This document shows, piece by piece, positions 25,898-35,046 of a stretch of DNA of 64,000 nucleotides. The position numbers and the translations under genes are program-made. Position 1 is the first letter of the stretch, and each line of letters opens with the position of its first letter. The notes under the pieces were generated by a model. It saw nothing but the letters and a program-made list of their open reading frames with translations. It was not told where the DNA came from and ran no database searches. This DNA is from Sporosarcina sp. 6E9 (GTDB lineage: Bacteria > Bacillota > Bacilli > Bacillales_A > Planococcaceae): positions 124,001 to 188,000 of the forward strand of contig NZ_JAGEMN010000002.1 of NCBI RefSeq assembly GCF_017921835.1, in the 5' to 3' direction.

Positions 25898-26928
25898 GTT
25901 GCCACCTCCATGGACTGTTTGATGAAAAGTCCCCATTTATTATATTCCGTTAAAAACCCGTCATGACCAAATTCCGTATTTATTAAACAAAAGTTAGAAT
26001 TCTTCAATTGATGGCAAAATGCCCGAATTGATTCTGGCGGATAGATTAAATCATGCGTGAATCCCATCATGACTGTCTTTGCTTTAATTTGTTTTGCCGC
26101 TTCTCGAATTCCACCTCTGCCCCGTCCAATATCATGCGTATTCATCGCTCGCAGTAGTGTGCAGTAACTATTCGGGTCAAAATGCGTCGTGATCTTTTTT
26201 CCGACGTGATGAAGATACGACTCAACTTCGTACTCGCCACTATTCGATTCATCGCGTGCAAAACGCTCATTGAACAATTGACTGGATCGATACGTCACCA
26301 TTCCAGCCATTCGAGCTGTTTCGAATCCCTTTACGTCAGCCGAATCTCCATAATTTCCATTCGCAAAATCATCATCGCTTTCAATTGCATGTAAGCCAAT
26401 GCAGTTAAAAGCAATGCCATAAGCGCTTAGAGATGGCGTTACGGCAAGTGGCAACAAAAGATCCATATCATCTGGATAGAGAAGCCCCCACTCCAAAGCG
26501 CGCATACCACCAAGCGAACCGCCAATGACTGTATGCAATTTATCGATTCCAAGAACCGATAACGCCTTTCGCTCCGCATGCACCATATCTCGTATTGAGA
26601 TTTCCGGAAATGTTTGGCGATAGGGTCTATTGGTTTTCGGGTTTATAGATAATGGCCCGGTAGAACCATCACAACCACCAAGTACATTAAACGAAATGAC
26701 GGAAAACTCATTCGTATCGATGCTTTTTCCGTCGCCTACTAATCCATTCCACCACCCGGGCTCATCCACCGTACCGATAACTTTATGATTACCAGTCAAT
26801 GCATGACAGACGAGCACGGTTGGTGCATGATCAATTTTTGCCCATTCGTAAGCGAGATGGACTTGGTCGAGTACAACACCAGACGCTAACATCAAATTTC
26901 CAATCTTCACAATTCCAGTCTCTACCAT
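25855..26928 (-). CDS. metX: Homoserine O-acetyltransferase
   Basis: A 357-aa alpha/beta-hydrolase-fold acyltransferase that acetylates homoserine with acetyl-CoA, the first committed step to methionine. Visible are NVLGGCDGSTGPLSI (oxyanion region, about 79), the nucleophile elbow GGSLGGMRALEW with Ser (about 138), the Asp in FTHDLIYPP and the His in FGHDGFL. Some family members use succinyl-CoA; the acetyl form is favoured by the neighbouring O-acetylhomoserine sulfhydrylase. GGGGTGAG precedes the ATG. Part of the SAM-I-controlled metY-metX-hom operon. Confidence 0.92.
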   Translation of the reverse strand: MVETGIVKIGNLMLASGVVLDQVHLAYEWAKIDHAPTVLVCHALTGNHKVIGTVDEPGWWNGLVGDGKSIDTNEFSVISFNVLGGCDGSTGPLSINPKTNRPYRQTFPEISIRDMVHAERKALSVLGIDKLHTVIGGSLGGMRALEWGLLYPDDMDLLLPLAVTPSLSAYGIAFNCIGLHAIESDDDFANGNYGDSADVKGFETARMAGMVTYRSSQLFNERFARDESNSGEYEVESYLHHVGKKITTHFDPNSYCTLLRAMNTHDIGRGRGGIREAAKQIKAKTVMMGFTHDLIYPPESIRAFCHQLKNSNFCLINTEFGHDGFLTEYNKWGLFIKQSMEVATCRQSKSLYLASVL

Positions 26929-26955
26929 GGTCTCACCCCGTTTACTAATTTCAAA

Positions 26956-28248
26956 TTATCCTGCAGTAACAGGAACAGCTTTTTCAATTGCTTGCGCAAG
27001 ATCTGCAATAATATCTTCCACGGATTCAAGCCCTACTGCCAGTCGTATTAATTCTTCAGTAACGCCTGATTTTTTCAAGTCTTCAGGCCCAAGTTGTTGA
27101 TGCGTTGTTGAAGCCGGGTGGATAATTAATGATTTAGCGTCCCCGACGTTTGCAACATGCGACCAAATATTGACGTTGTCAATGACTTTACGTCCCGCTT
27201 CGCGACCGCCTTTAATACCGAAGTTGACGATAGAACCAAAACCGTTTTTCAAATATTTCTTCCCTAATTCATATGAGGGATGTTCTTCCAGGCCGTTGTA
27301 CGTAACCCATTCAACAGAAGGATGTTCTTTTAAGTATTTCACGACTTTAAGTGCATTTTCATTATGTTTTGGCACACGTAAGTGAAGTGTCTCTAGTCCT
27401 TGTAAAAAGTTAAATGCGCTATCCGGATTTAAACATGGACCGAAATCGCGTAATAGTTGAACTCGAAGCTTCGTCGCAAATGCAGCCCCTGCTGTATCAA
27501 TTCCATAACGTAAACCGTGATACGTCGTATCTGGCTCTGTAAAACCAGGGAACCTCCCTTGTGTCCAGTCAAATGTTCCGGCATCTACTGCAATCCCGCC
27601 AATTGTCGTTCCGTGTCCACCAATCCATTTCGTAGCCGAATGAATGACGACATCTGCGCCAAACTCTATTGGATTTGATCCGTATGGCGAAGGAAAAGTA
27701 TTGTCGATTAGAAGCGGAATCCCATTTTTATGTGCAATATTTGCAACTGCTTCGATATCCAATACATTCAGACTTGGGTTGCCGATTGTTTCCGCAAAAA
27801 ACCCTTTTGTTTTCTCAGTAATTGCGTTACGGAAGTTTTCTGGGTCAGTCGAATCTACAAATTTCACATTGATGCCATATCGTGGAAGTGTCACAGCGAA
27901 TAAATTAAACGTTCCACCGTATAAGTTTTCAGCGGCTATAATTTCATCCCCGGCTTCTGCAATATTCATTATGGAGAACGCAATTGCAGCCATTCCTGAA
28001 GAAAGCGCGACCGCTGCCGTTCCACCTTCTAACAAAGCAACGCGCTGTTCAAATACATCAACAGTTGGATTCGTAATACGCGAATAAATATTCCCCGCTT
28101 TTGTTAATCCAAAGACACCTTGGGCATGTTCCGTATCCGGAAAAACAAATGAAGTCGTTCTATGAATCGGTACAGCGCGTGAACCGGTTACTGGATCTGG
28201 CTCTTGGCCACCGTGTAGTAGTTGAGTTTCTGGTTTTAAGTTTGTCAT
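26956..28248 (-). CDS. metY: O-acetylhomoserine sulfhydrylase
   Basis: A 430-aa PLP-dependent enzyme of the Cys/Met metabolism family. It makes homocysteine from O-acetylhomoserine and sulfide. The PLP-binding Lys lies in HSATKWIGGHGTTIGG (about 210) and the family phrase ALSSGMAAIAFSIMNIA is near residue 80. Length of about 430 aa is that of sulfhydrylases rather than the shorter (about 380 aa) cystathionine synthases and lyases. GGAGGTAA precedes the ATG. It is the first gene after the SAM-I riboswitch. Confidence 0.93.
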   Translation of the reverse strand: MTNLKPETQLLHGGQEPDPVTGSRAVPIHRTTSFVFPDTEHAQGVFGLTKAGNIYSRITNPTVDVFEQRVALLEGGTAAVALSSGMAAIAFSIMNIAEAGDEIIAAENLYGGTFNLFAVTLPRYGINVKFVDSTDPENFRNAITEKTKGFFAETIGNPSLNVLDIEAVANIAHKNGIPLLIDNTFPSPYGSNPIEFGADVVIHSATKWIGGHGTTIGGIAVDAGTFDWTQGRFPGFTEPDTTYHGLRYGIDTAGAAFATKLRVQLLRDFGPCLNPDSAFNFLQGLETLHLRVPKHNENALKVVKYLKEHPSVEWVTYNGLEEHPSYELGKKYLKNGFGSIVNFGIKGGREAGRKVIDNVNIWSHVANVGDAKSLIIHPASTTHQQLGPEDLKKSGVTEELIRLAVGLESVEDIIADLAQAIEKAVPVTAG

Positions 28249-28310
28249 TTTTCATTACCTCCAAGTTTTTTTATTTGATGGAAGTGCAGTGACGATTGGG
28301 GAAATTTAAA

Positions 28311-28346
28311 TATAAAAATAACCCCCTTCGTGTAAGAAGAGGGTTA
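28311..28346 (-). terminator. Riboswitch-controlled terminator in the met leader
   Basis: On the minus strand ATAACCCTCTTC pairs with GAAGGGGGTTAT, followed by TTTTTAT. It lies between the SAM-I aptamer and metY, so SAM binding should favour its formation and stop transcription before the coding region. Confidence 0.85.
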
Positions 28347-28364
28347 TGCTTTCGCTAATTCCTC

Positions 28365-28480
28365 CTCTCATCTTTCAGATCGTTTGCACGAATCTGTAGG
28401 AAGTAGCACCTTTGCAAGTTGGACACTTGCTGGTTGCCGGGCATCGCAGGGCCTAATCCCTCCGCCGCTCTAGATAAGAG
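28365..28480 (-). ncRNA. SAM-I (S-box) riboswitch
   Basis: Read on the minus strand the conserved S-box elements appear in order: CTTATCTAGAG with GGCGGAGGGA, then GGCCCTGCGATGCCCGGCA (kink-turn and P2/P3 region), CAACC, AAGGTGC with ACTTCC (P4 side), and the closing GAAAGATGAGAG. P1 is formed by CTCTTATC (28473-28480) and GATGAGAG (28365-28372). It regulates metY-metX-hom by transcription attenuation in response to S-adenosylmethionine. Confidence 0.95.
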
Positions 28481-28632
28481 TATGATGATTCTGTTTTCCA
28501 TCTTGTTACACAGTATAGAACTGACTATACAGAAAAGTCAAGTGATTTTTAAAAATAAGTTTCAGATTGTATTGTTAACTTCTTATTCATTCCCTAGTGC
28601 TTCTACTTTCACTCGCATTGAAGATTTTTCGC

Positions 28633-28662
28633 AGAAAAAAGAGGTGGACATCCACCTCTTTC
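28633..28662 (-). terminator. Terminator of the mmsA-aminotransferase operon
   Basis: Stem AAAGAGGTGGA with TCCACCTCTTT, 2-nt loop, followed on the minus strand by T-rich sequence. It overlaps no coding sequence and lies just past the aminotransferase stop. Confidence 0.85.
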
Positions 28663-28665
28663 AAC

Positions 28666-30024
28666 TTATTTATTCTCTGCAAACACCTTTTTGATCACCG
28701 TAACAATAAAATCGAAATCCTCATCGGTACAGGATAGTGGCGGGCTAAGCGCAACAATATTGTTGAATCCAGCAACCGTATCACCGTTCCTTCCAACAAT
28801 GAGTCCATTTGCCTTACAATCCCCGATAATCTTTGCGACACGCTCATTCGTCGCTGGCTCCCTCGTTTCTTTGTCTTCAACAAGTTCGATGCCTAATAGA
28901 AAACCAAGTCCTCTGATATCTCCAACAAAAGGATGATCTTTCAAGTGAGCCAACTCTTTTTGAAGTCGTTCGCCAAGTTCAGCTGAACGTTCAAAAAGAT
29001 TTTCATCCTCCATAATCTCGATATTCTTTAATGCCACGGCACAAGCCGCTGGATTCCCGCCAAATGTATTTATATGTCGTAGATGGCTATTTTCCTCACC
29101 TGTATCGAACTTGTCATAAATATCTTTACGAACAGCCGTGACAGACAACGGTAAGTAAGCGCTCGTCAGTCCTTTTGCCATTGTAATGATATCCGGCTTC
29201 AGTTTAAAATGTTGATGTCCAAATGCCTTTCCAGTTCGTCCAAAACCACAAATGACTTCGTCAATAATGAGCAAAACACCGTGACGATCGCATATCTCTT
29301 GAACCTTTTCAAGGTAAACTGGATGCGGAATTAGTACGCCGCCCCCTGTTATTAGTGGTTCCATAATGATCCCTGCAATCGTTTCTTTTTGCTCCCAAAT
29401 GATTTTCTCTTCAAACTCTTCTGCACGTTGAATATTATACTCCTCAACTGATTGCCCTTTTGGACGACGGTAATTATCTGGTGGCGCAACGTGTAGAAAT
29501 CCAGGTGCAAGCGGTTCGTATTTGTATTTACGCAACGCCTGACCCGTTGCCGCTAATGCCCCCATCGAACTTCCGTGGTAGGCCCGGTAGCGTGAAATGA
29601 ACTTATAGCGAGATGGATCCCCGTTTTGCTGATGGTATTGACGCGCTATCTTAAAAGCTACCTCGTTGGCATCCGATCCACTGTTCGAATAAATGATTTG
29701 GTAATCATCGCCGAGCATTTCATTTAACTTTTCAGCTAGCTTAATGGCCGGTTCATGGCTTTGCGTCATCGGCGCATACGCCATCTTTAACATTTGATCG
29801 TATGCCGCTTTTGCTAATACTTCACGACCATACCCTACGTTAACAGCCCAAAGCCCAGCCATTCCGTCAAGATAACGATTGCCTTCATGATCAGTTATCC
29901 AAGCCCCTTCTCCACTTTCCCATACCATTGGTGGACTCTTTTTATTGTAGGCGGATATATGATGCCAAACATTTTCCCGATCCTTTTCAACTAATGATTT
30001 TTTTTCACTTTTAACTGTCGTCAT
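28666..30024 (-). CDS. Class III aminotransferase, beta-alanine/omega-amino acid type
   Basis: A 452-aa PLP-dependent omega-aminotransferase. The signature LLIIDEVICGFGRTGKAFG (about 245) precedes the PLP Lys in ITMAKGLTSAYLP (about 283); NTFGGNPAACAVAL follows. The ATG at 30024 is chosen because GGGAG lies 8 nt upstream. It is cotranscribed with the MmsA-type dehydrogenase (29 bp gap), a pair used to convert beta-alanine (or another omega-amino acid) to a semialdehyde and then to an acyl-CoA. A role as beta-alanine:pyruvate aminotransferase is likely but other amino donors are possible. Confidence 0.85.
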   Translation of the reverse strand: MTTVKSEKKSLVEKDRENVWHHISAYNKKSPPMVWESGEGAWITDHEGNRYLDGMAGLWAVNVGYGREVLAKAAYDQMLKMAYAPMTQSHEPAIKLAEKLNEMLGDDYQIIYSNSGSDANEVAFKIARQYHQQNGDPSRYKFISRYRAYHGSSMGALAATGQALRKYKYEPLAPGFLHVAPPDNYRRPKGQSVEEYNIQRAEEFEEKIIWEQKETIAGIIMEPLITGGGVLIPHPVYLEKVQEICDRHGVLLIIDEVICGFGRTGKAFGHQHFKLKPDIITMAKGLTSAYLPLSVTAVRKDIYDKFDTGEENSHLRHINTFGGNPAACAVALKNIEIMEDENLFERSAELGERLQKELAHLKDHPFVGDIRGLGFLLGIELVEDKETREPATNERVAKIIGDCKANGLIVGRNGDTVAGFNNIVALSPPLSCTDEDFDFIVTVIKKVFAENK

Positions 30025-30053
30025 TCCTTCTACTCCCTTCAATAAATACTTTT

Positions 30054-31517
30054 TTAGTGACGCGCTGTCAACATTTTCTTTCTTGTGTAAAATTCAATTC
30101 CATCGCGACCGTTTGCATGAAGGTCACCATAGAATGATTTTTTATAACCGGAGAATGGGAAGAATGCCATCGGCGCTGGAACACCCAGATTTACGCCTAA
30201 CATCCCCGCATCGATGTCTTCTCTAAATTGACGAATGGCTTTTGCACTATCTGTAAATAAACAGGCCCCGTTCGCAAATTCAGACTCATTCGCGAGTTCG
30301 ATAGCTTCCTGCAAAGTTTCCACTCTGACAATAGAAAGAACGGGTGCAAAGATTTCCTCTTTCCAAATCTTCATTTCCGATGTCACATTGTCAAAGATTG
30401 TTGGACCGACAAAATATCCGCCTTCAGATGTCGATTCATCCCTGCGTCCATCACGCAGAAGCTTGGCACCTTCTTCAACACCTGATTCGATATAACTCAG
30501 CGTTTTGTCTTTATGTGAATCCCTGATAACCGGTCCAAGGAAAACCCCTTCCTCTAATCCGTTCCCAATCGTCAATTTATTCGACTCATCTACCAACCTT
30601 TCAACCAGTTCATCCGCAATATCACCAACTGCGACGACAACTGCACACGCCATACATCTTTCCCCTGCGGAGCCAAATGCCGCGTTAATAATGTTTGTCA
30701 CCGTCAAGTCCATATCCGCATCCGGCATAACAATTGTATGGTTTTTAGCGCCAGCCAACGCTTGAACTCTTTTGCCGTTGGAAGTACCTGTTTTATAAAC
30801 GTATTCCGCGACTGGCTGCGATCCAACAAATGACACTGCCGGAATATCCGGATGGCTAAGAATGCCGTTCACGACATCATGTGCTCCGTGCACAATATTG
30901 AAAACGCCGTCTGGAAGTCCCGCTTCTTTCAGCAATTCTGCAAGTCGGTTGGCTAAAAGCGGTGTTCTTTCCGATGGTTTAAGGATAAATGTATTTCCAC
31001 TAGCAATGGCAAGCGGGAACATCCAGCAAGGCACCATCATCGGGAAGTTAAATGGCGTAATCCCTCCAATCACTCCGATTGGATAACGGTACATACCTGA
31101 TTCGATATTCGTAGCGATATCTGGAAGCTGTTGCCCCATCATCAGTGTTGGCGTGCCGGCAGCGAACTCGACACATTCAATGCCACGAAGGACCTCCCCA
31201 TATGCTTCGGTATAATTTTTTCCGTTTTCAATTGTAATCAGCTTCGCCAACTCATCCCAGTTTTCAGTTAATAATTGCTGATAGTTAAATAAAATTCGAG
31301 AGCGCTGTGGAACCGCAACTTTTTTCCAAGAAGCGAATGCTTTTTTCGCTGCTTGAACCGCTTGCTCCAAATCTTCTTGTGTTGAAATTGGTACTTCCGC
31401 CAATATTTCGCCTGTAGCTGGGTTTGGCACCTCTTCATATTTATCTGTCGTCGATTTTACCCATTGTCCATTGATAAAATTTGTAAGCGTTTTCTTTTCT
31501 ATTGCTACTATACTCAT
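30054..31517 (-). CDS. mmsA: CoA-acylating (methyl)malonate-semialdehyde dehydrogenase
   Basis: A 487-aa aldehyde dehydrogenase of the MmsA/IolA group, which converts malonate or methylmalonate semialdehyde to acetyl- or propionyl-CoA with NAD and CoA. The catalytic Cys is in [14 protein letters not shown] (about 284). The usual ELGGK general-base Glu is replaced ([17 protein letters not shown]), a hallmark of this CoA-dependent group. ATG at 31517 follows TAGGAGGAA; 13 further codons upstream lack a ribosome-binding site. It stands opposite the PucR-type regulator and upstream of the omega-aminotransferase; together they fit beta-alanine degradation. It could also serve valine or inositol breakdown. 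Confidence 0.88.
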   Translation of the reverse strand: MSIVAIEKKTLTNFINGQWVKSTTDKYEEVPNPATGEILAEVPISTQEDLEQAVQAAKKAFASWKKVAVPQRSRILFNYQQLLTENWDELAKLITIENGKNYTEAYGEVLRGIECVEFAAGTPTLMMGQQLPDIATNIESGMYRYPIGVIGGITPFNFPMMVPCWMFPLAIASGNTFILKPSERTPLLANRLAELLKEAGLPDGVFNIVHGAHDVVNGILSHPDIPAVSFVGSQPVAEYVYKTGTSNGKRVQALAGAKNHTIVMPDADMDLTVTNIINAAFGSAGERCMACAVVVAVGDIADELVERLVDESNKLTIGNGLEEGVFLGPVIRDSHKDKTLSYIESGVEEGAKLLRDGRRDESTSEGGYFVGPTIFDNVTSEMKIWKEEIFAPVLSIVRVETLQEAIELANESEFANGACLFTDSAKAIRQFREDIDAGMLGVNLGVPAPMAFFPFSGYKKSFYGDLHANGRDGIEFYTRKKMLTARH

Positions 31518-31607
31518 TTCTATTCCTCCTATTCTATTTTTCTTGCTAGTTTTCACAGTCTTCGATACACTTCATAGTATATATTACAAATAATTCGGAT
31601 TATTGTC

Positions 31608-31626
31608 ATTTTACATAACGTAAAAT
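31608..31626. promoter_or_regulatory. Inverted repeat between mmsA and the PucR-type gene
   Basis: A perfect 7-bp inverted repeat, ATTTTAC and GTAAAAT, separated by 5 bp, in the 148-bp region between divergent genes. Its place, 40 bp before the regulator start, makes it a candidate operator for that regulator. Binding is inferred only. Confidence 0.4.
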
Positions 31627-31665
31627 CATTTGTTTTTAATTTTAACGTTTTGGAGGCGTTTAGAT

Positions 31666-33318
31666 ATGAATGAATTAAAACTAACTGTCAGAGGTGTCCT
31701 CGCCCGCGAAACATTCAATTGTGCAAAAGTGATTGCGGGTGCTAAAGGTTTAGACAGACAAGTAAAGTGGTCTCACATACTGGAAACAACAGAATTTGAG
31801 TCGTTAATCAACGGCGGGGAATTAATCTTAACGACTGGAGTAGGTTTACAACTCGACCTCGCCTCTCAGACAAAATATATAAAGAGACTGATAGAAAAAG
31901 GCGTCGCCGGTATTTGTATCGAGAAAGGATCAAGTTTCAAGAAAGTCCCGAAAGAAATAATCGCATTAGCCGATGAGTTCAACTTTCCCATCATTGTGTT
32001 CGAGAAAATCGTGAAGTTTGTTGACATCACCCAAGACCTTCATACATTTATCATCAATCAACATCATCAGATGCTCTCTCAACTTGATACGCTTTCTAGA
32101 AAGTTCATTTCATTATCACTAACACATAACGGGATTTTGAAAATCCTTCAAGAATTACACGAACTTTTCCAACAAAACACCTTTTTCATAAGTGATAATA
32201 TGAAACCTTATTATTACCCATCCGAATGTAAGGATATGGAAGTTTCCATACGTGACACGATTGAAATGGCGCCAATGACTACTAGAGAACAAGGAATTAT
32301 TACATTAAGTGACCGTACATTTGCACTCATGCCTGTTCGTGGATTAGGACAAACTTGGGGATATTTATGTTTGCAAATCAAACAACCCATGGCTGAGGAT
32401 TTTTTATTTTTACTTCTAGATCGTGCTGCTCTTGCAATCGCACAAATCTTATTACGAAACCGAACAATTGAAGAACGTAAACAAAACTTGGAGGATGAGC
32501 TTGTTCGAAATTTATTGAGCGGCCGTGAATATGAACAGGAGGACGTGCATTCTTACTTACCTACCCCAAGTCGCAATATGCATTTCAGAGTATTTGTCAT
32601 TCATGTAGACTTTCCAGAAACAAATCTAAGTGAAGAGGACTGGGAAGAAATTAAGCTTCAGAGATCTATGATGATTCGCTCTCTTTTTAAACGGAACGGA
32701 TTCTTTCCAGCGGTTTCAACGCGAAAAAATGAGATTGCGGTAATTGCTTCTTTTATTGCTGCCGACCATTTGAAAAAGGAGACCGATAGATTCTCGCAAA
32801 TCATAACAAACATTTCCAATATGGACGAAAATAATTTTCTTGTCGGTAGTCAATGTACTTTTGGCGTTAGCGCAGTATATCATGATATTTCTGACGCGAT
32901 GAAAGGGTATGAAGAAGCCAGTAAAGTTCTGGAACTGCATGAATCTCAGATAACCAAAACCAACTTTTACGAGAGCTTAGGAATATATAGACTCTTATTA
33001 TTTTTAAAGGAAAGTAACTATCTTGAAAAATACGTAAATGAATACTTGTCGCCCGTACTCGATTACGACCAAGAGACAGACGGCAACCTTTTCGAAACAC
33101 TCAGCGTTTATCTTAAATGCAGTGGATCTAAAAAAGAAACATCGGATCGCTTATTTATTGTGAGGCAAACACTGTACCACCGACTAGATAGATTAGAAAC
33201 ACTGTTGGGCAAAGACTTTATGGAACCATCGAATCGTTTGGCTTTCGAGGTCGCGATAAAGGCTTATGAGCTTTTAGGGAAAAGTTATAGTAGGAATAAA
33301 TCCATAAAAACTCGATAA
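31666..33318 (+). CDS. PucR-family transcriptional regulator
   Basis: A 550-aa regulator. The N-terminal PucR ligand-sensing domain (residues 1-125) shows VIAGAKGLDRQVKWSHILE and GGELILTTGVGLQ; a GGDEF-like middle region follows, and the C-terminal helix-turn-helix contains FIVRQTLYHRLDRLETLLG. ATG at 31666 follows TTGGAGGCG. PucR-type proteins activate purine, ureide, hydantoin or amino-acid catabolic genes in response to intermediates. It is flanked by catabolic genes on both sides (mmsA-aminotransferase divergently; amidohydrolase and hydrolase operon convergently), so it is the likely regulator of the whole block. Confidence 0.87.
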   Translation: MNELKLTVRGVLARETFNCAKVIAGAKGLDRQVKWSHILETTEFESLINGGELILTTGVGLQLDLASQTKYIKRLIEKGVAGICIEKGSSFKKVPKEIIALADEFNFPIIVFEKIVKFVDITQDLHTFIINQHHQMLSQLDTLSRKFISLSLTHNGILKILQELHELFQQNTFFISDNMKPYYYPSECKDMEVSIRDTIEMAPMTTREQGIITLSDRTFALMPVRGLGQTWGYLCLQIKQPMAEDFLFLLLDRAALAIAQILLRNRTIEERKQNLEDELVRNLLSGREYEQEDVHSYLPTPSRNMHFRVFVIHVDFPETNLSEEDWEEIKLQRSMMIRSLFKRNGFFPAVSTRKNEIAVIASFIAADHLKKETDRFSQIITNISNMDENNFLVGSQCTFGVSAVYHDISDAMKGYEEASKVLELHESQITKTNFYESLGIYRLLLFLKESNYLEKYVNEYLSPVLDYDQETDGNLFETLSVYLKCSGSKKETSDRLFIVRQTLYHRLDRLETLLGKDFMEPSNRLAFEVAIKAYELLGKSYSRNKSIKTR

Positions 33319-33343
33319 ATGCGCCTCCGCAGAAACTAGGAAG

Positions 33344-33384
33344 AAAAACCGCCATTGCTCGATATGAACAATGGCGGTTTTTCT
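33344..33384. terminator. Bidirectional terminator
   Basis: Stem AAAAACCGCCATTG with CAATGGCGGTTTTT between the convergent regulator and amidohydrolase genes, with T-runs on both strands. Confidence 0.88.
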
Positions 33385-35010
33385 TTACATAATTTTAGAA
33401 CGAACTTTCTCGTATAAAATCTCACCATCAATCATTGTTAGTTCGACTTGCAAATCTTTTATTTTATCCTTGGCGCTACCCAAAATACTATCACTCAACA
33501 CGACAAAGTCTGCTAACTTCCCTACTTCTATGCTTCCTTTTACATTTTCATCGAAACTAGCATATGCTCCATTTAACGTATATGCTTTGATTGCTTCTAA
33601 TACCTCAATCTGCTGATTACTTCCAACATCTACGCCAGTTCTACTCTTCCGATTAACCGACGCATGTATTCCTAATAATGGATTGAAATAGGTGACGGGA
33701 GAGTCTGATGCAAAAGCTGCTGGTATCGATTTATCAATATAGTCTCTCGCTGGATACATCATCTCGACGCGACTTCCATAATTGGTAATATACGAATCAC
33801 CATTTACATACATGAATACTGGATTTGGAACGATTACCACATCTAATTCCTTCATTCGCTTTAATAGGTCAGGAGGCGCAATGCCAGCATGCTCAATCCG
33901 ATGTCGATGGTTGTCACGTGGGTGCTTTTGCAAAGCATCTTCAATACAATTCAGAAGCATTTCAATTGCACGGTCACCTTGAGCATGTGCGGTTATTTGA
34001 AATCCTTTTTCATGAGCTTCGCCTAAAATCTCATTAATTTCTTCCTGACTATAATATAGAATTCCGGTATCCGCCCGGCCGCTATCGTATGGTGTACGGG
34101 TAGCAATTGTTGGGCCTGTACTACTCCCATCCGTAAAAATTTTTGCAGGACCAATTTTAAACTTTTCGTCACCAAGCCCCGTGACAATACCTGCATCAAT
34201 CATAGATCTAATAAACGACTTAGAATTTGTTAAGGAACCGATCATCGCATAAACTCGAACCTTAACATCTCCCGACGAAACACTTTGTTGCATGACTCGG
34301 AGTATATCCGGTCCTGAACCGTATCCACCGGCATCATGAATACTTGTAATACCCGCTGCAATGAAAGTGTCCGAAGCTAGCTTCATCGCTTTTTTCAATT
34401 CTTCATCAGTATAGGCGGCTACATTGAAGAGTTCCATATGGGCATTCTCAATAAGCCTTCCCGTTAATTCACCTGAATTGTCCTTCTCAACGATTCCACC
34501 CTTTGGACTTTTTGTCCGCTTCGAATATCCAGCTAGTTCCAACGCCTTGCTATTGGCGATCGATGTATGGTTACAGGTTCGAATAATTACGATTGGATGA
34601 TCCGTTGAAATTAGGTCGAGTTCTTCTTTTGTAGGATATCTATTTTCAACTACATTATTTTCATCGAACCCCCAAGCTCTGACCCATTCACCACTTTTGG
34701 TATTCGATACTTTTTTCTTAATATCTTTGAATATATCTTCAAGTGATTTGATATGCGGATCTACACAGCTCACACCGAGTAGATTTGTACCGTATATTGT
34801 CAAATGCAAATGGGCGTCGATAAAACCTGGAAGTAACGATTTCCCTTCTAAGTCGATAACCCTCGTTTCAGCACCAACAAAAAGCATAATCTCTTCACTT
34901 GATCCAACTGCCACAATCTTATTTCCTTTAATAGCCACGGCTTCTTGAATTTGATTGTCATCATTAGAAGTAATCACTTCACCATTTATAAATACAACTG
35001 TCGCCTTAAT
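33385..35010 (-). CDS. YtcJ-like metal-dependent amidohydrolase
   Basis: A 541-aa enzyme of the amidohydrolase superfamily, YtcJ/exoenzyme-regulatory type. Metal and catalytic residues lie in GFIDAHLHL (HxH), FQITAHAQGDRA, HRIEHAG and FASDSPV. The first GTG (34977) would delete the usual first strand; in frame upstream the sequence reads ATVVFINGEV, exactly the expected start of the family, and the only candidate there is an ATT codon at 35010 placed 6 nt after AGGGGGG. An ATT start, or a base change in an original ATG, is therefore inferred. It is last in the hydrolase-symporter operon; the substrate is probably an amide or cyclic ureide. Confidence 0.8.
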   Translation of the reverse strand: MKATVVFINGEVITSNDDNQIQEAVAIKGNKIVAVGSSEEIMLFVGAETRVIDLEGKSLLPGFIDAHLHLTIYGTNLLGVSCVDPHIKSLEDIFKDIKKKVSNTKSGEWVRAWGFDENNVVENRYPTKEELDLISTDHPIVIIRTCNHTSIANSKALELAGYSKRTKSPKGGIVEKDNSGELTGRLIENAHMELFNVAAYTDEELKKAMKLASDTFIAAGITSIHDAGGYGSGPDILRVMQQSVSSGDVKVRVYAMIGSLTNSKSFIRSMIDAGIVTGLGDEKFKIGPAKIFTDGSSTGPTIATRTPYDSGRADTGILYYSQEEINEILGEAHEKGFQITAHAQGDRAIEMLLNCIEDALQKHPRDNHRHRIEHAGIAPPDLLKRMKELDVVIVPNPVFMYVNGDSYITNYGSRVEMMYPARDYIDKSIPAAFASDSPVTYFNPLLGIHASVNRKSRTGVDVGSNQQIEVLEAIKAYTLNGAYASFDENVKGSIEVGKLADFVVLSDSILGSAKDKIKDLQVELTMIDGEILYEKVRSKIM

Positions 35011-35046
35011 TTTGGTCCCCCCTAAAATAAGTATTTTTATTATGAT

